64,000 nucleotides of DNA from Eutreptiella sp. 'Long Island Sound 2002' (Eukaryota; Euglenozoa; Euglenophyceae; Eutreptiales; Eutreptiaceae), in contig OZ038384.1 of the NCBI GenBank assembly GCA_964036045.1, forward strand, positions 96,599,474-96,663,473, written 5' to 3'. The notes beneath the pieces are model-generated. The model did not search any database. It had not been told where the DNA came from and saw only the letters and a list, made by a program, of their open reading frames with translations. Below are positions 10,691-24,490 of the stretch, piece by piece; within the stretch, counting starts at the first letter, position 1, and every line of letters begins with the position of its first letter. A program made the position numbers and the translations under genes.

Positions 10691-13600
10691 AAAATCAGAA
10701 ATGGCCCACAAGTGGGCAAATGGGCTACCTCACCCCTGCCGTATCGGGGAGCCCCAACGCTTCAGAGCGCCGGGCAAAATCAGAAGTGGCCCACAAGTGG
10801 GCAAATTGGCTACCTCACCCCTGCCGTATCGGGGAGCCCCACCGCCTCAGAGCGGGGGGCAAAATCAGAAGTGGCCCACAAGTGGGCGAATTGGCTACCT
10901 CACCATTGCCGTATCGGGGAGCACCACCGCTTCAGAGCGGGGGGCAAAATCAGAAGTGGCCCACAAGTGGGCAAATTGGCTACCTCACCCCTGCCGTATC
11001 GGGGAGCCCCACCGCCTCAGAGCCGGGGGCAAAATCAGAAGTGGCCCACAAGTGGGCAAAATGGCTACCTCACCCCTACCGTATCAGAGAGCCCCACCGC
11101 CTCAGAGCGGGGGGCAAAATCAGAAATGGCTCACAAGTGGGCGAATTGGCTACCTCACCCCTGCCGTATCGGGGAGCCCCACCGCCTCAGAGCGGGGGGC
11201 AAAATCACAAGTGGCCCACAAGTGGGCAAATTGGCTACCTCACCCCTGCCGTATCCGAGAGCCCCAAAGCTTCAGAGCGGGGGGCAAAATCAAAAGTGGC
11301 CCACAAGTGGGCGAATTGGCTACCTCACCCCTGCCGTATCGGGGAGCCCCACCGCCTCAGAGCGGGGTACAGAATCAGAAGTGGCCCACAAGTGGGCAAA
11401 TTGGCTACCTCGACCCTGCCGTATCGGGGAGCCCCACCGCCTCAGAGCCGGGGGCAAAATCAGAAGTGGCCCACAAGTGGGCAAACTGGCTAACTTCCCC
11501 CTTGCCGTATCGGGGAGCCCCACCGCCTCAGAGCGGGGGGCAAAATCAGAAGTGGCCCACAAGTGGGCGAGTTGGCTACCTCACCCATGCCGTATCGGGG
11601 AGCCCCACCGCCTTAGAGCGGGGGGCAAAATCAGAAGTGGCCCACAAGTGGGCAAATTGGCTACCTCACCCCTGCCGTATCGGAGAGCCCCACCGCCTCA
11701 GAGCGGGGGGCAAAATCAGAAGTGGCCCACAAGTGGGCAAATTGGCTACCTCACCCCTGCCGTATCGGGGAGCCCCACCGCCTTAGAGCGGGGGGCAAAA
11801 TCAGAAGTGGCCCACAAGTGGGCAAATTGGCTACCTCACCCCTGCCGTATCAGGGACCCCCACCGCCTCAGAGCGGGGGGCAAAATCAGAAGTGGCCCAC
11901 AAGTGGGCGAATTGGCTACCTCACCCTCGCCGTATCGGGGAGCCCCTCCGCCTTAGAGCGGGGGGCAAAATCAGAAGTGGCACACAAGTGGGCGAACTGG
12001 CTACCTCACCCCTGCCGTATCGGGGAGCCCCACCGCCTTAGAGCGGGGGGCAAAATCAGAAGTGGCCCACAAGTGGGCAAATTGGCTACCTCACCCCTGC
12101 CGTATCAGGGAGCCCCGACGCCTCAGAGCGGGGGGCAAAATCAGAAGTGGCCCACAAGTGGGCAAATTGGCTACCTCACCCCTGCCGTATCAGGGAGCCC
12201 CACCGCCTCAGAGCGGGGGGCAAAATCAGAAGTGGCCCACAAGTGGGCAATTTGGCTACCTCACCCATGCCGTATCGGGGAGCCCCACCGCTTCAGAGCG
12301 GGGGGCAAAATCAGAAGTGGCCCACAAGTGGGCAAATTGGCTACCTCGACCCTGCCGTATCGGGGAGCCCCACCGCCTCAGAGCGGGGGGCAAAATCAGA
12401 AGTGGCCCACAAGTGGGCGAATTGGCTACCTCACCCCTGCCGTATCAGGGAGCCCCACCGCCTCAGAGCGGGGGGCAAAATCAGAAGTGGCCCACAAGTG
12501 GGCAAATTGGCTACCTCACCCCTGCCGTATTGGAGAGCCCCACCGCCTCAGAGCGGGGGGCAAAATCAGAAGTGGCCCACAAGTGGGCAAATTGGCTACC
12601 TCACCCCTGCCGTATCAGGGAGCCCCACCGCCTCAGTGCGGGGGGCAAAATCAGAAGTGGCCCACAAGTGGGCAAATTGGCTACCTCAGCCCCGCCGTAT
12701 CGGGGAGCCCCACTGCCTCAGAGCGGGGAGCAAAATCAGAAGTGGCCCACAAGTGGGCAAATTGGCTACCTCACCCCCGCCGTATCGGGGAGCCCCACCG
12801 CTTCAGAGCGGGGGGCAAAGTCAGAAGTGGCCCACAAGTGGGCAAATTGGCTACCTCACCCCTGCCAAATCGGGCAGCCCCACCGCCTCAGAGCGGGGGG
12901 CAAAATCAGAACTGGCCCACAAGTGGGCGAATTGGCTACCTCACCCCTGCCGTATCGGGGAGCCTCACCGCCTCAGAGCAGGGGGCAAAGTCAAAAGTGG
13001 CCCACAAGTGGGCAAATTGGCTACCTCACACCTGCCGTATTAGGGAGCCCCACCGCCTCAGAGCGGCGGGCAAAATCAGAAGTGGCCCACAAGTGGGCAA
13101 AATGGCTACCTCACCCCTACCGTATCAGAGAGCCCCACCGCCTCAGAGCGGGGGGCAAAATCAGAAATGGCCCACAAGTGGGCGAATTGGCTACCTCACC
13201 CCTGCCGTATCGGGGAGCCCCACCGCCTCAGAGCGGGGGGCAAAATCACAAGTGGCCCACAAGTGGGCAAATTGGCTACCTCAGCCCCTGCCGTATCGGG
13301 GAGCCCCACTGCCTCAGAGCGGGGAGCAAAATCAGAAGTGGCCCACAAGTGGGCAAATGGGCTACCTCACCCCTGCCGTATCGGGGAGCCCCAACGCTTC
13401 AGAGCGGGGGGCAAAATCAGAAGTGGCCCACAAGTGGGCAAATTGGCTACCTCACCCCTGCCGTATCGGGGAGCCCCACCGCCTCAGAGCGGGGGGCAAA
13501 ATCAGAAGTGGCCCACAAGTGGGCGGATTGGCTACCTCACCATTGCCGTATCGGGGAGCCCCACCGCTTCAGAGCGGGGGGCAAAATCAGAAGTGGCCCA

Positions 13601-15600
13601 CAAGTGGGCAAATTGGCTACCTCACCCCTGCCGTATCGGGGAGCCCCACCGCCTCAGAGCCGGGGGCAAAATCAGAAGTGGCCCACAAGTGGGCAAAATG
13701 GCTACCTCACCCCTACCGTATCAGAGAGCCCCACCGCCTCAGAGCGGGGGGCAAAATCAGAAATGGCCCACAAGTGGGCGAATTGGCTACCTCACCCCTG
13801 CCGTATCGGGGAGCCCCACCGCCTCAGAGCGGGGGGCAAAATCACAAGTGGCCCACAAGTGGGCAAATTGGCTACCTCACCCCTGCCGTATCCGAGAGCC
13901 CCAAAGCTTCAGAGCGGGGGGCAAAATCAAAAGTGGCCCACAAGTGGGCGAATTGGCTACCTCACCCCTGCCGTATCGGGGAGCCCCACCGCCTCAGAGC
14001 GGGGGGCAGAATCAGAAGTGGCCCACAAGTGGGCAAATTGGCTACCTCGACCCTGCCGTATCGGGGAGCCCCACCGCCTCAGAGCCGGGGGCAAAATCAG
14101 AAGTGGCCCACAAGTGGGCAAATTGGCTAACTTCCCACTTGCCGTAACGGGGAGCCCCACCGCCTCAGAGCGGGGGGCAAAATCAGAAGTGGCCCACAAG
14201 TGGGCGAGTTCGCTACCTCACCCATGCCCTATCGGGGAGCCCCACCGCCTTAGAGCGGGGGGCAAAATCAGAAGTGGCCCACAAGTGGGCAAATTGGCTA
14301 CCTCACCCCTGCCGTATCGGAGAGCCCCACCGCCTCAGAGCGGGGGGCAAAATCAGAAGTGGCCCACAAGTGGGCAAATCGGCTACCTCACCCCTGCCGT
14401 ATCGGGGAGCCCCACCGCCTTAGAGCGGGGGGCAAAAGCAGAAGTGGCCCACAAGTGGGCAAATTGGCTACCTCACCCCTGCCGTATCAGGGAGCCCCAC
14501 CGCCTCAGAGCGGGGGGCAAAATCAGAAGTGGCCCACAAGTGGGCGAATTGGCTACCTCACCCTCGCCGTATCGGGGAGCCCCTCCGCCTTAGAGCGGGG
14601 GGCAAAATCAGAAGTGGCACACAAGTGGGCGAACTGGCTACCTCACCCCTGCCGTATCAGGGAGCCCCACCGCCTTAGAGCGGGGGGCAAAATCAGAAGT
14701 GGCCCACAAGTGGGCAAATTGGCTACCTCACCCCTGCCGTATCAGGGAGCCCCGACGCCTCAGAGCGGGGGGCAAAATCAGAAGTGGCCCACAAGTGGGC
14801 AAATTGGCTACCTCACCCCTGCCGTATCAGGGAGCCCCACCGCCTTTGAGCGGGGGGCAAAATCAGAAGTGGCCCACAAGTGGGCAAATTGGCTACCTCA
14901 CCCCTGCCGTATCAGGGAGCCCCACCGCCTCAGAGCGGGGGGCAAAATCAGAAGTGGCCCACAAGGGGGCAATTTGGCTACCTCACCCATGCCGTATCGG
15001 GGAGCCCCACCGCTTCAGAGCGGGGGGCAAAATCAGAAGTGGCCCACAAGTGGGCAAATTGGCTACCTCGACCCTGCCGTATCGGGGAGCCCCACCGCCT
15101 CAGAGCGGGGGGCAAAATCAGAAGTGGCCCACAAGTAGGCAAATTGGCTACCTCACCCCTGCCGTATCAGGGAGCCGCACCGCCTCAGAGCGGGGGGCAA
15201 AATCAGAAGTGGCCCACAAGTGGGCAAATTGGCTACCTCACCCCTGCCGTATTGGAGAGCCCCACCGCCTCAGAGCGGGGGGCAAAATCAGAAGTGGCCC
15301 ACAAGTGGGCAAATTGGCTACCTCACCCCTGCCGTATCAGGGAGCCCCACCGCCTCAGTGCGGGGGGCAAAAGCAGAAGTGGCCCACAAGTGGGCAAATT
15401 GGCTACCTCAGCCCCGCCGTATCGGGGAGCCCCACCGCCTCAGAGCGGGGAGCAAAATCAGAAGTGGCCCACAAGTGGGCAAATTGGCTACCTCACCCCC
15501 GCCGTATCGGGGAGCCCCACCGCTTCAGAGCGGGGGGCAAAATCAGAAGTGGCCCACAAGTGGGCAAATTGGCTACCTCACCCCTGCCAAATCGGGGAGC
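10690..15600 (+). repeat. 31/32-monomer block duplication (offset 2,637 then 2,722 bp)
   Basis: The left copy, about 10,690-12,870, matches the right copy, about 13,330-15,600. HindIII sites 11267 and 13904, TAACTT starts 11488 and 14125, and the rare GCGAACTGG junction (G of GAACTGG at 11994 and 14631) are all exactly 2,637 bases apart. Further right the offset becomes 2,722 (CTCAGCCCCGCCG at 12685 and 15407), so one copy gained or lost a monomer after duplication. An extra base near 13,283 (CTCAGCCCCTG) is private to the right copy. Scattered single-base differences show it is older than the 24-monomer duplication. Confidence 0.75.
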
Positions 15601-16587
15601 CCCACCGCCTCAGAGCGGGGGGCAAAATCAGAAGTGGCCCACAAGTGGGCAAATTGGCTACCTCACCCCTGCCGTATCAGGGAGTCCCACCGCCTCAGAG
15701 CGGGGGGCAAAATCAGAAGTGGCCCACAAGTGGGCAAATTGGCTACCCCACCCCTGCCGTATCGGGGAGCCCCGAAGCCTCGGGGCGGGGGGCAAAATCA
15801 GAAGTGGCCCACAAGTGGGCAAATTGGCTACCTCACCCATGCCGTATCGGGGAGCCCCACCGCTTCAGAGCGGGGGGCAAAATCAGAAGTGGCCCACAAG
15901 TGGGCAAATTGGCTACCTCGGCCCTGCCGTATCGGGGAGCCCCACCGCCTCAGAGCGGGGGGCAAAATCAGAAGTGGCCCACAAGTGGGCAAATTTGCTA
16001 CCTCACCCCTGCCGTATCAGGGAGCCCCACCGCCTCAGAGCGGGGGGCAAAATCAGAAGTGGCCCACAAGTGGGCAAATTGGCTACCTCACCCCTGCCGT
16101 ATCGGGGAGCCCCACCGCTTCAGAGCGGGGGGCAAAATCAGACGTGGCCCACAAGTGGGCGAATTGGCTACCTCACCCCTGCCGTATCGGGGAGCTCCAC
16201 CGCCTCAGAGCCGGGGGCAAAATCAGAAGTGGCCCACAAGTGGGCAAATTGGCTATCTCAGCCCTGCCGTATCGGAGAGCCCCACCGCCTCAGAGCGGGG
16301 GGCAGAATCAGAAGTGGCCCACAAGTGGGCAAATTGGCTACCTCACCCCTGCCGTATCGGGGAGCCCCACCGCTTCAGAGCGGGGGGCAGAATCAGAAGT
16401 GGCCCACAAGTGGGCAAATTGGCTACCTCACCCCTGCCGTATCGGGGAGCCCCACCGCCTTAGAGCGGGGGGCAAAATCATAAGTGGCACACAAGTGGGC
16501 AAATTGGCTACCTCACCCCTGCCGTATTGGAGAGCCCCACCGCCTAAGAGGGGGGGGCACAATCAGAAATGGCCCACAAGTGGGCAA
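15600..16587 (+). repeat. Monomers between two duplicated blocks
   Basis: About 11-12 monomers with no tandem partner next to them. They include a GAAGCCTCGGGGCGGGG monomer near 15,775 and a TTGGCTATCTCAGCC variant near 16,250. The latter recurs near 34,610, so this stretch shares ancestry with 33,900-34,800. No non-satellite sequence is present. Confidence 0.6.
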
Positions 16588-19500
16588 ATTGGCTACCTCA
16601 CCCCTGCCGCCTCGGGGGGGCCCACCGCCTCAGAGCGGGGGGCAGAATCAGAAGTGGCCCACGTGTGGGCAAGGTGGCTACTTAACCCCTGCCACCTCGG
16701 GGATCCCCACCGCCTCAGAGGGGGGGGCAAAATCAGAACTGGCCCACAAGTGGGCGAATTGGCTACCTCATCCCCGCCGTATCGGGGAGCCTCACCGCCT
16801 CAGAGCAGGGGGCAAAGTCAAAAGTGGCCCACAATTGGGCAAATTGGCTACCTCACCCCGGCCGTATCGGGGAGCGTCACCGCCTCACAGCGGGGGGCAA
16901 AATCAGAAATGGCCCACAAGTGGGCAAATTGGCTACCTCACCCCTGCCGTATCGGGGAGCCCCACCGCTTCAGAGCGGGGGGCAAAATCAGAAGTGGCCC
17001 ACAAGTGGGCGAATTGGCTACCTCACCCCTGCCGTATCGGGGAGCCCCACCGCCTCAGAGCGGGGGGCAAAATCAGAAGTGGCCCACAAGTGGGCGAATT
17101 GGCTACCTCACCATTGCCGTATCGGGGAGCCCCACCGCTTCAGAGCGGGGGGCAAAATCAGAAGTGGCCCACAAGTGGGCAAATTGGCTACCTCACCCCT
17201 GCCGTATCGGGGAGCCCCACCGCCTCAGAGCCGGGGGCAAAATCAGAAGTGGCCCACAAGTGGGCAAAATGGCTACCTCACCCCTACCGTATCAGAGAGC
17301 CCCACCGCCTCAGAGCGGGGGGCAAAATCAGAAGTGGCCCACAAGTGGGCAAATTGGCTACCTCACCCCTGCCGTATCGGGGAGCCCCACCGCCTCAGAG
17401 CGGGGGGCAAAATCACAAGTGGCCCACAAGTGGGCAAATTGGCTACCTCACCCCTGCCGTATCCGAGAGCCCCAAAGCTTCAGAGCGGGGGGCAAAATCA
17501 GAAGTGGCCCACAAGTGGGCGAATTGGCTACCTCACCCCTGCCGTATCGGGGAGCCCCACCGCCTCAGAGCGGGGGGCAGACTCAGAAGTGGCCCACAAG
17601 TGGGCAAATTGGCTACCTCGACCCTGCCGTATCGGCGAGCCCCACCGCCTCAGAGCCGGGGGCAAAATCAGAAGTGGCCCACAAGTGGGCAAATTGGCTA
17701 CCTCACCCCTGCCGTATCGGAGAGCCCCGACGCCTCAGAGCGGGGGGCAAAATCAGAAGTGGCCCACAAGTGGGCAAATTGGCTACCTCACCCCTGCCGT
17801 ATCGGGGAGCCCCACCGCCTTAGAGCGGGGGGCAAAATCAGAAGTGGCCCACAAGTGGGCAAATTGGCTACCTCACCCCTGCCGTATCGGGGAGCCCCAC
17901 CGCCTCAGAGCGGGGGGCAAAATCAGAAGTGGCCCACAAGTGGGCGAGTTGGCTACCTCACCCATGCCGTACTGGGGAGCCCCACCGCCTTAGAGCGGGG
18001 GGCAAAATCAGAAGTGGCCCACAAGTGGGCAAATTGGCTACCTCACCCCTGCCGTATCGGAGAGCCCCGACGCCTCAGAGCGGGGGGCAAAATCAGAAGT
18101 GGCCCACAAGTGGGCAAATTGGCTACCTCACCCCTGCCGTATCGGGGAGCCCCACCGCCTTAGAGCGGGGGGCAGAATCAGAAGTGGCCCACAAGTGGGC
18201 GAGTTGGCTACCTCACCCATGCCGTATCGGGGAGCCCCACCGCCTTAGAGGGGGGGGCAAAATCAGAAGTGGCCCACAAGTGGGCAAATTGGCTACCTCA
18301 CCCCTGCCGTATCGGAGAGCCCCGACGCCTCAGAGCGGGGGGCAAAATCAGAAGTGGCCCACAAGTGGGCAAATTGGCTACCTCACCCCTGCCGTATCGG
18401 GGAGCCCCACCGCCTTAGAGCGGGGGGCAAAATCAGAAGTGGCCCACAAGTGGGCAAATTGGCTACCTCACCCCTGCCGTATCGGAGAGCCCCACCGCCT
18501 CAAAGCGGGGGGCAAAATCAGAAGTGGCCCACAAGTGGGCAAATTGGCTACCTCACCCCCGCCGTATCGGGGAGCCCCACCGCCTTAGAGCGGGGGGCAA
18601 AATCAGAAGTGGCACACAAGTGGGCGAATTGGCTACCTCACCCCTGCCGCCTCGGGGGGGCCCACCGCCTCAGAGCGGGGGGCAGAATCAGAAGTGGCCC
18701 ACGTGTGGGCAAGGTGGCTACTTAACCCCTGCCACCTCGGGGATCCCCACCGCCTCAGAGGGGGGGGCAAAATCAGAACTGGCCCACAAGTGGGCGAATT
18801 GGCTACCTCATCCCCGCCGTATCGGGGAGCCTCACCGCCTCAGAGCAGGGGGCAAAGTCAAAAGTGGCCCACAATTGGGCAAATTGGCTACCTCACCCCG
18901 GCCGTATCGGGGAGCGTCACCGCCTCACAGCGGGGGGCAAAATCAGAAATGGCCCACAAGTGGGCAAATTGGCTACCTCACCCCTGCCGTATCGGGGAGC
19001 CCCGACGCCTCAGAGCGGGGGGCAAAATCAGAAGTGGCCCACAAGTGGGCGAATTGGCTACCTCACCCCTGCCGTATCGGGGAGCCCCACCGCCTCAGAG
19101 CGGGGGGCAAAATCAGAAGTGGCCCACAAGTGGGCGAATTGGCTACCTCACCATTGCCGTATCGGGGAGCCCCACCGCTTCAGAGCGGGGGGCAAAATCA
19201 GAAGTGGCCCACAAGTGGGCAAATTGGCTACCTCACCCCTGCCGTATCGGGGAGCCCCACCGCCTCAGAGCCGGGGGCAAAATCAGAAGTGGCCAACAAG
19301 TGGGCAAAATGGCTACCTCACCCCTACCGTATCAGAGAGCCCCACCGCCTCAGAGCGGGGGGCAAAATCAGAAGTGGCCCACAAGTGGGCAAATTGGCTA
19401 CCTCACCCCTGCCGTATCGGGGAGCCCCACCGCCTCAGAGCGGGGGGCAAAATCACAAGTGGCCCACAAGTGGGCAAATTGGCTACCTCACCCCTGCCGT

Positions 19501-20681
19501 ATCCGAGAGCCCCAAAGCTTCAGAGCGGGGGGCAAAATCAGAAGTGGCCCACAAGTGGGCGAATTGGCTACCTCACCCCTGCCGTATCGGGGAGCCCCAC
19601 CGCCTCAGAGCGGGGGGCAGAATCAGAAGTGGCCCACAAGTGGGCAAATTGGCTACCTCGACCCTGCCGTATCGGCGAGCCCCACCGCCTCAGAGCCGGG
19701 GGCAAAATCAGAAGTGGCCCACAAGTGGGCAAATTGGCTACCTCACCCCTGCCGTATCGGAGAGCCCCGACGCCTCAGAGCGGGGGGCAAAATCAGAAGT
19801 GGCCCACAAGTGGGCAAATTGGCTACCTCACCCCTGCCGTATCGGGGAGCCCCACCGCCTTAGAGCGGGGGGCAAAATCAGAAGTGGCCCACAAGTGGGC
19901 AAATTGGCTACCTCACCCCTGCCGTATCGGGGAGCCCCACCGCCTCAGAGCGGGGGGCAAAATCAGAAGTGGCCCACAAGTGGGCGAGTTGGCTACCTCA
20001 CCCATGCCGTACTGGGGAGCCCCACCGCCTTAGAGCGGGGGGCAAAATCAGAAGTGGCCCACAAGTGGGCAAATTGGCTACCTCACCCCTGCCGTATCGG
20101 AGAGCCCCGACGCCTCAGAGCGGGGGGCAAAATCAGAAGTTGCCCACAAGTGGGCAAATTGGCTACCTCACCCCTGCCGTATCGGGGAGCCCCACCGCCT
20201 TAGAGCGGGGGGCAGAATCAGAAGTGGCCCACAAGTGGGCGAGTTGGCTACCTCACCCATGCCGTATCGGGGAGCCCCACCGCCTTAGAGCGGGGGGCAA
20301 AATCAGAAGTGGCCCACAAGTGGGCAAATTGGCTACCTCACCCCTGCCGTATCGGAGAGCCCCGACGCCTCAGAGCGGGGGGCAAAATCAGAAGTGGCCC
20401 ACAAGTGGGCAAATTGGCTACCTCACCCCTGCCGTATCGGGGAGCCCCACCGCCTTAGAGCGGGGGGCAAAATCAGAAGTGGCCCACAAGTGGGCAAATT
20501 GGCTACCTCACCCCTGCCGTATCGGAGAGCCCCACCGCCTCAAAGCGGGGGGCAAAATCAGAAGTGGCCCACAAGTGGGCAAATTGGCTACCTCACCCCC
20601 GCCGTATCGGGGAGCCCCACCGCCTTAGAGCGGGGGGCAAAATCAGAAGTGGCACACAAGTGGGCGAATTGGCTACCTCAC
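16587..20681 (+). repeat. 24-monomer tandem duplication (2,040 bp), 99.7% identical
   Basis: Bases 16,587-18,641 align with 18,627-20,681 at an offset of exactly 2,040. Line-by-line comparison finds seven differences: three near 17,014-17,019 (CACCGCTT against CGACGCCT), and single changes near 17,254, 17,582, 18,111 and 18,251. Both copies contain the divergent CACGTG/BamHI cassette and one HindIII monomer (17475 and 19515), but neither has a TAACTT monomer. The high identity and shared private variants, such as CCCACAATTGGG and CCGTACTGGGG, mark a recent event. Confidence 0.9.
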
Positions 20682-21900
20682 TCCTGCCGTTTCGGGGAGC
20701 CCCACCGCCTTAGAGCGGGGGGCAAAATCAGAAGTGGCCCACAAGTGGGCAAATTGGCTACCTCACCCCTGCCGTATCGGGGAGCCCCACCGCCTTAGAG
20801 CGGGGGGCAAAATCAGAAGTGGCACACAAGTGGGCAAATTGGCTACCTCACCCCTGCCGTATTGGAGAGCCCCACCGCCTAAGAGCGGGGGGCACAATCA
20901 GAAATGGCCCACAAGTGGGCAAATTGGCTACCTCACCCTTGCCGCCTCGGGGGGCCCCACCGCCTCAGAGCGGGGGGCAGAATCAGAAGTGGCCCACGTG
21001 TGGGCAAGGTGGCTACTTAACCCCTGCCACCTCGGGGATCCCCACCGCCTCAGAGGGGGGGGCAAAATCAGAACTGGCCCACAAGTGGGCGAATTGGCTA
21101 CCTCACCCCCGCCGTATCGGGGTGCCTCACCGCCTCAGAGCAGGGGGCAAAGTCAAAAGTGGCCCACAAGTGGGCAAATTGGCTACCTCACCCCGGCCGT
21201 ATCGAGGAGCGTCACCGCCTCAGAGCGGGGGGCAAAATCAGAAGTGGCCCACAAGTGGGCAAATTGGCTACCTCACCCCTGCCGTATCAGGGAGCCCCAC
21301 CGCCTCAGAGCGGGGGGCAAAATCAGAAATGGCCCACAAGTGGGCAAATTGGCTACCTCACCCCTGCCGTATCGGGGAGCCCCACCGCTTCAGAGCGGGG
21401 GGCAAAATCAGAAGTGGCCCACAAGTGGGCGAATTGGCTACCTCACCATTGCCGTATCGGGGAGCCCCACCGCTTCAGAGCGGGGGGCAAAATCAGAAGT
21501 GGCCCACAAGTGGGCGAATTGGCTACCTCACCCCTGCCGTATCGGGGAGCCCCACCGCCTCAGAGCGGGGGGCAGAATCAGAAGTGGCCCACAAGTGGGC
21601 AAATTGGCTACCTCGACCCTGCCGTATCGGGGAGCGCCACCGCCTCAGAGCCGGGGGCAAAATCAGAAGTGGCCCACAAGTGGGCAAATTGGCTAACTTC
21701 CCCCTTGCCGTATCGGGGAGCCCCACCGCCTCAGAGCGGGGGGCAAAATCAGAAGTGGCCCACAAGTGGGCGAGTTCGCTACCTCACCCATGCCGTATCG
21801 GGGAGCCCCACCGCCTTAGAGCGGGGGGCAAAAGCAGAAGTGGCCCACAAGTGGGCAAATTGGCTACCTCACCCCTGCCGTATCGGAGAGCTCCGACGCC
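20681..21900 (+). repeat. Junction segment with both marker cassettes
   Basis: About 14 monomers. The rare CCGTTTCGGGG monomer (TTCGGGG at 20,691) and the CACGTG cassette (20,995) match 40,414 and 40,718 at an offset of 19,723, which is 232 monomers plus the three extra bases known to lie between. The same cassette order recurs around 43,861. A TAACTT monomer follows at 21,691, here without a HindIII monomer beside it. A dispersed copy relation rather than a tandem one. Confidence 0.7.
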
Positions 21901-24490
21901 TCAGAGCGGGGGGCAAAATCAGAAGTGGCCCACAAGTGGGCAAATTGGCTGCCTCACCCCTGCCGTATCAGGGAGCCCCACCGCCTTAGAGCGGGGGGCA
22001 AAATCAGAAGTGGCCCACAAGTGGGCAAATTGGCTACCTCACCCCTGCCGTATCGGGGAGCCCCACCGCCTCAGAGCGGGGGGCAAAATCAGAAGTGGCC
22101 CACAAGTGGGCAAATTGGCTACCTCACCCTTGCCGTATCGGGGAGCCCCACCGCCTCAGAGCGGGGGGCAAAATCAGAAGTGGCACACAAGTGGGCGAAT
22201 TGGCTACCTCACCCCTGCCGTATCGGGGAGCCCCACCGCCTTAGAGCGGGGGGCAAAATCAGAAGTGGCCCACAAGTGGGCAAATTGGCTACCTCACCCC
22301 TGCCGTATCAGGGAGCCCCGACGCCTCAGAGCGGGGGGCAAAATCAGAAGTAGCCCACAAGTGGGCAAATTGGCTACCTCACCCCTGCCGTATCAGGGAG
22401 CCCCACCGCCTCAGAGCGGGGGGCAAAATCAGAAGTGGCCCACAAGTGGGCAAATTGGCTACCTCACCCCTGCCGTATCAGGGAGCCCCACCGCTTCAGA
22501 GCGGGGGGCAGAATCAGAAGTGGCCCACAAGTGGGGAATTTGGCTACCTCACCCATGCCGTATCGGGGAGCCCCACCGCTTCAGAGCGGGGGGCATAATC
22601 AGAAGTGGCCCACAAGTGGGCAAATTGGCTACCTCGACCCTGCCGTATCGGGGAGCCCCACCGCCTCAGAGCGGGGGGCAAAATCAGAAGTGGCCCACAA
22701 GTAGGCAAATTGGCTACCTCACCCCTGCCGTATCAGGGAGCCCCACCGATTCAGAGCGGGGGGCAAAATCAGAAGTGGCCCACAAGTGGGCAAATTGGCT
22801 ACCTCACCCCTGCCGTATCAGGGAGCCCCACCGCCTCAGAGCGGGGGGCAAAATCAGAAGTGGCCCACAAGTGGGCAATTTGGCTACCTCACCCATGCCG
22901 TATCGGGGAGCCCCACCGCTTCAGAGCGGGGGGCAAAATCAGAAGTGGCCCACAAGTGGGCAAATTTGCTACCTCACCCCTGCCGTATCAGGGAGCCCCA
23001 CCGCCTCAGAGCGGGGGGCAAAATCAGAAGTGGCCCACAAGTGGGCAAATTGGCTACCTCACCCCTGCCGTATCGGGGAGCCCCACCGCTTCAGAGCGGG
23101 GGGCAAAATCAAAAGTGGCCCACAAGTGGGCGAATTGGCTACCTCACCCCTGCCGTATCGGGGAGCCCCGACGCCTCGGGGCGGGGGGCAAAATCAGAAG
23201 TGGCCCACAAGTGGGCAAATTGGCTACCTCACCCCTGCCGTATCGGGGAGCCCCACCGCCTCAGAGCCGGGGGCAAAATCAGAAGTGGCCCACAAGTGGG
23301 CAAATTGGCTACCTCACCCCTGCCGTATCGGAGAGCCCCACCGCCTCAGAGCGGGGGGCAGAATCAGAAGTGGCCCACAAGTGGGCAAATTGGCTACCTC
23401 ACCCCTGCCGTATCGGGGAGCCCCACCGCTTCAGAGCGGGGGGCAGAATCAGAAGTGGCCCACAAGTGGGCAAATTGGCTACCTCACCCCTGCCGTATCC
23501 GAGAGCCCCACCGCTTCAGAGCGGGGGGCAAAATCAGAAGTGGTCCACAAGTGGGCGAATTGGCTACCTCACCCCTGCCGTATCGGAGAGCCCCTCCGCC
23601 TCAGAGCGGGGGGCAAAATCAGAAGTTGCCCACAAGTGGGCGAATTGGCTACCTCACCCCTGCCGTATCAGGGAGCTCCACCGCCTTAGAGCGGGGGGCA
23701 AAATCAGAAGTGGCCCACAAGTGGGCAAATTGGCTACCTCACCCCTGCCGTATCGGGGAGCCCCACCGCTTCAGAGCGGAGGGCAAAATCAGAAGTGGCC
23801 CACAAGTGGGCAAATTTGCTACCTCACCCCTGCCGTATCAGGGAGCCCCACCGCCTCAGAGCGGGGGGCAAAATCAGAAGTGGCCCACAAGTGGGCAAAT
23901 TGGCTACCTCACCCCTGCCGTATCGGGGAGCCCCACCGCTTCAGAGCGGGGGGCAAAATCAGAACCGGCCCACAAGTGGGCGAATTGGCTACCTCACCCC
24001 TGCCGTATCGGGGAGCCCCGACGCCTCGGGGCGGGGGGCAAAATCAGAAGTGGCCCACAAGTGGGCAAATTGGCTACCTCACCCCTGCCGTATGGGGGAG
24101 CTCCACCGCCTCAGAGCCGGGGGCAAAATCAGAAGTGGCCCACAAGTGGGCAAATTGGCTACCTCACCCCTGCCGTATCGGAGAGCCCCACCGCCTCAGA
24201 GCGGGGGGCAGAATCAGAAGTGGCCCACAAGTGGGCAAATTGGCTACCTCACCCCTGCCGTATCGGAGAGCCCCACCGCTTCAGAGCGGGGGGCAGAATC
24301 AGAAGTGGCCCACAAGTGGGCAAATTGGCTACCCCACCCATGCCGTATCCGAGAGCCCCACCGCTTCAGAGCGGGGGGCAAAATCAGAAGTGGCCCACAA
24401 GTGGGCGAATTGGCTACCTCAGGCCTGCCGTATCGGAGAGCCCCACCGCCTCAGAGCGGGGGGCAAAATCAGAAGTGGCCCACAAGTGGG
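21900..24490 (+). repeat. Block D, first copy, with an internal 10-monomer duplication
   Basis: From about 21,900 to 23,460 this matches 28,700-30,260 at an offset of exactly 6,800 (80 monomers). The shared features include the rare GGGGCATAATC (GCATAATC at 22,594 and 29,394) and CACCCTTGCC variants. A third relative lies at 45,900-48,400. Inside the block, about 22,890-23,640 and 23,740-24,490 are tandem copies 850 bases apart, each with an ACGCCTCGGGGCGGGG monomer. Three well separated relatives imply duplication over distance or large unequal exchange followed by local turnover. Confidence 0.75.
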
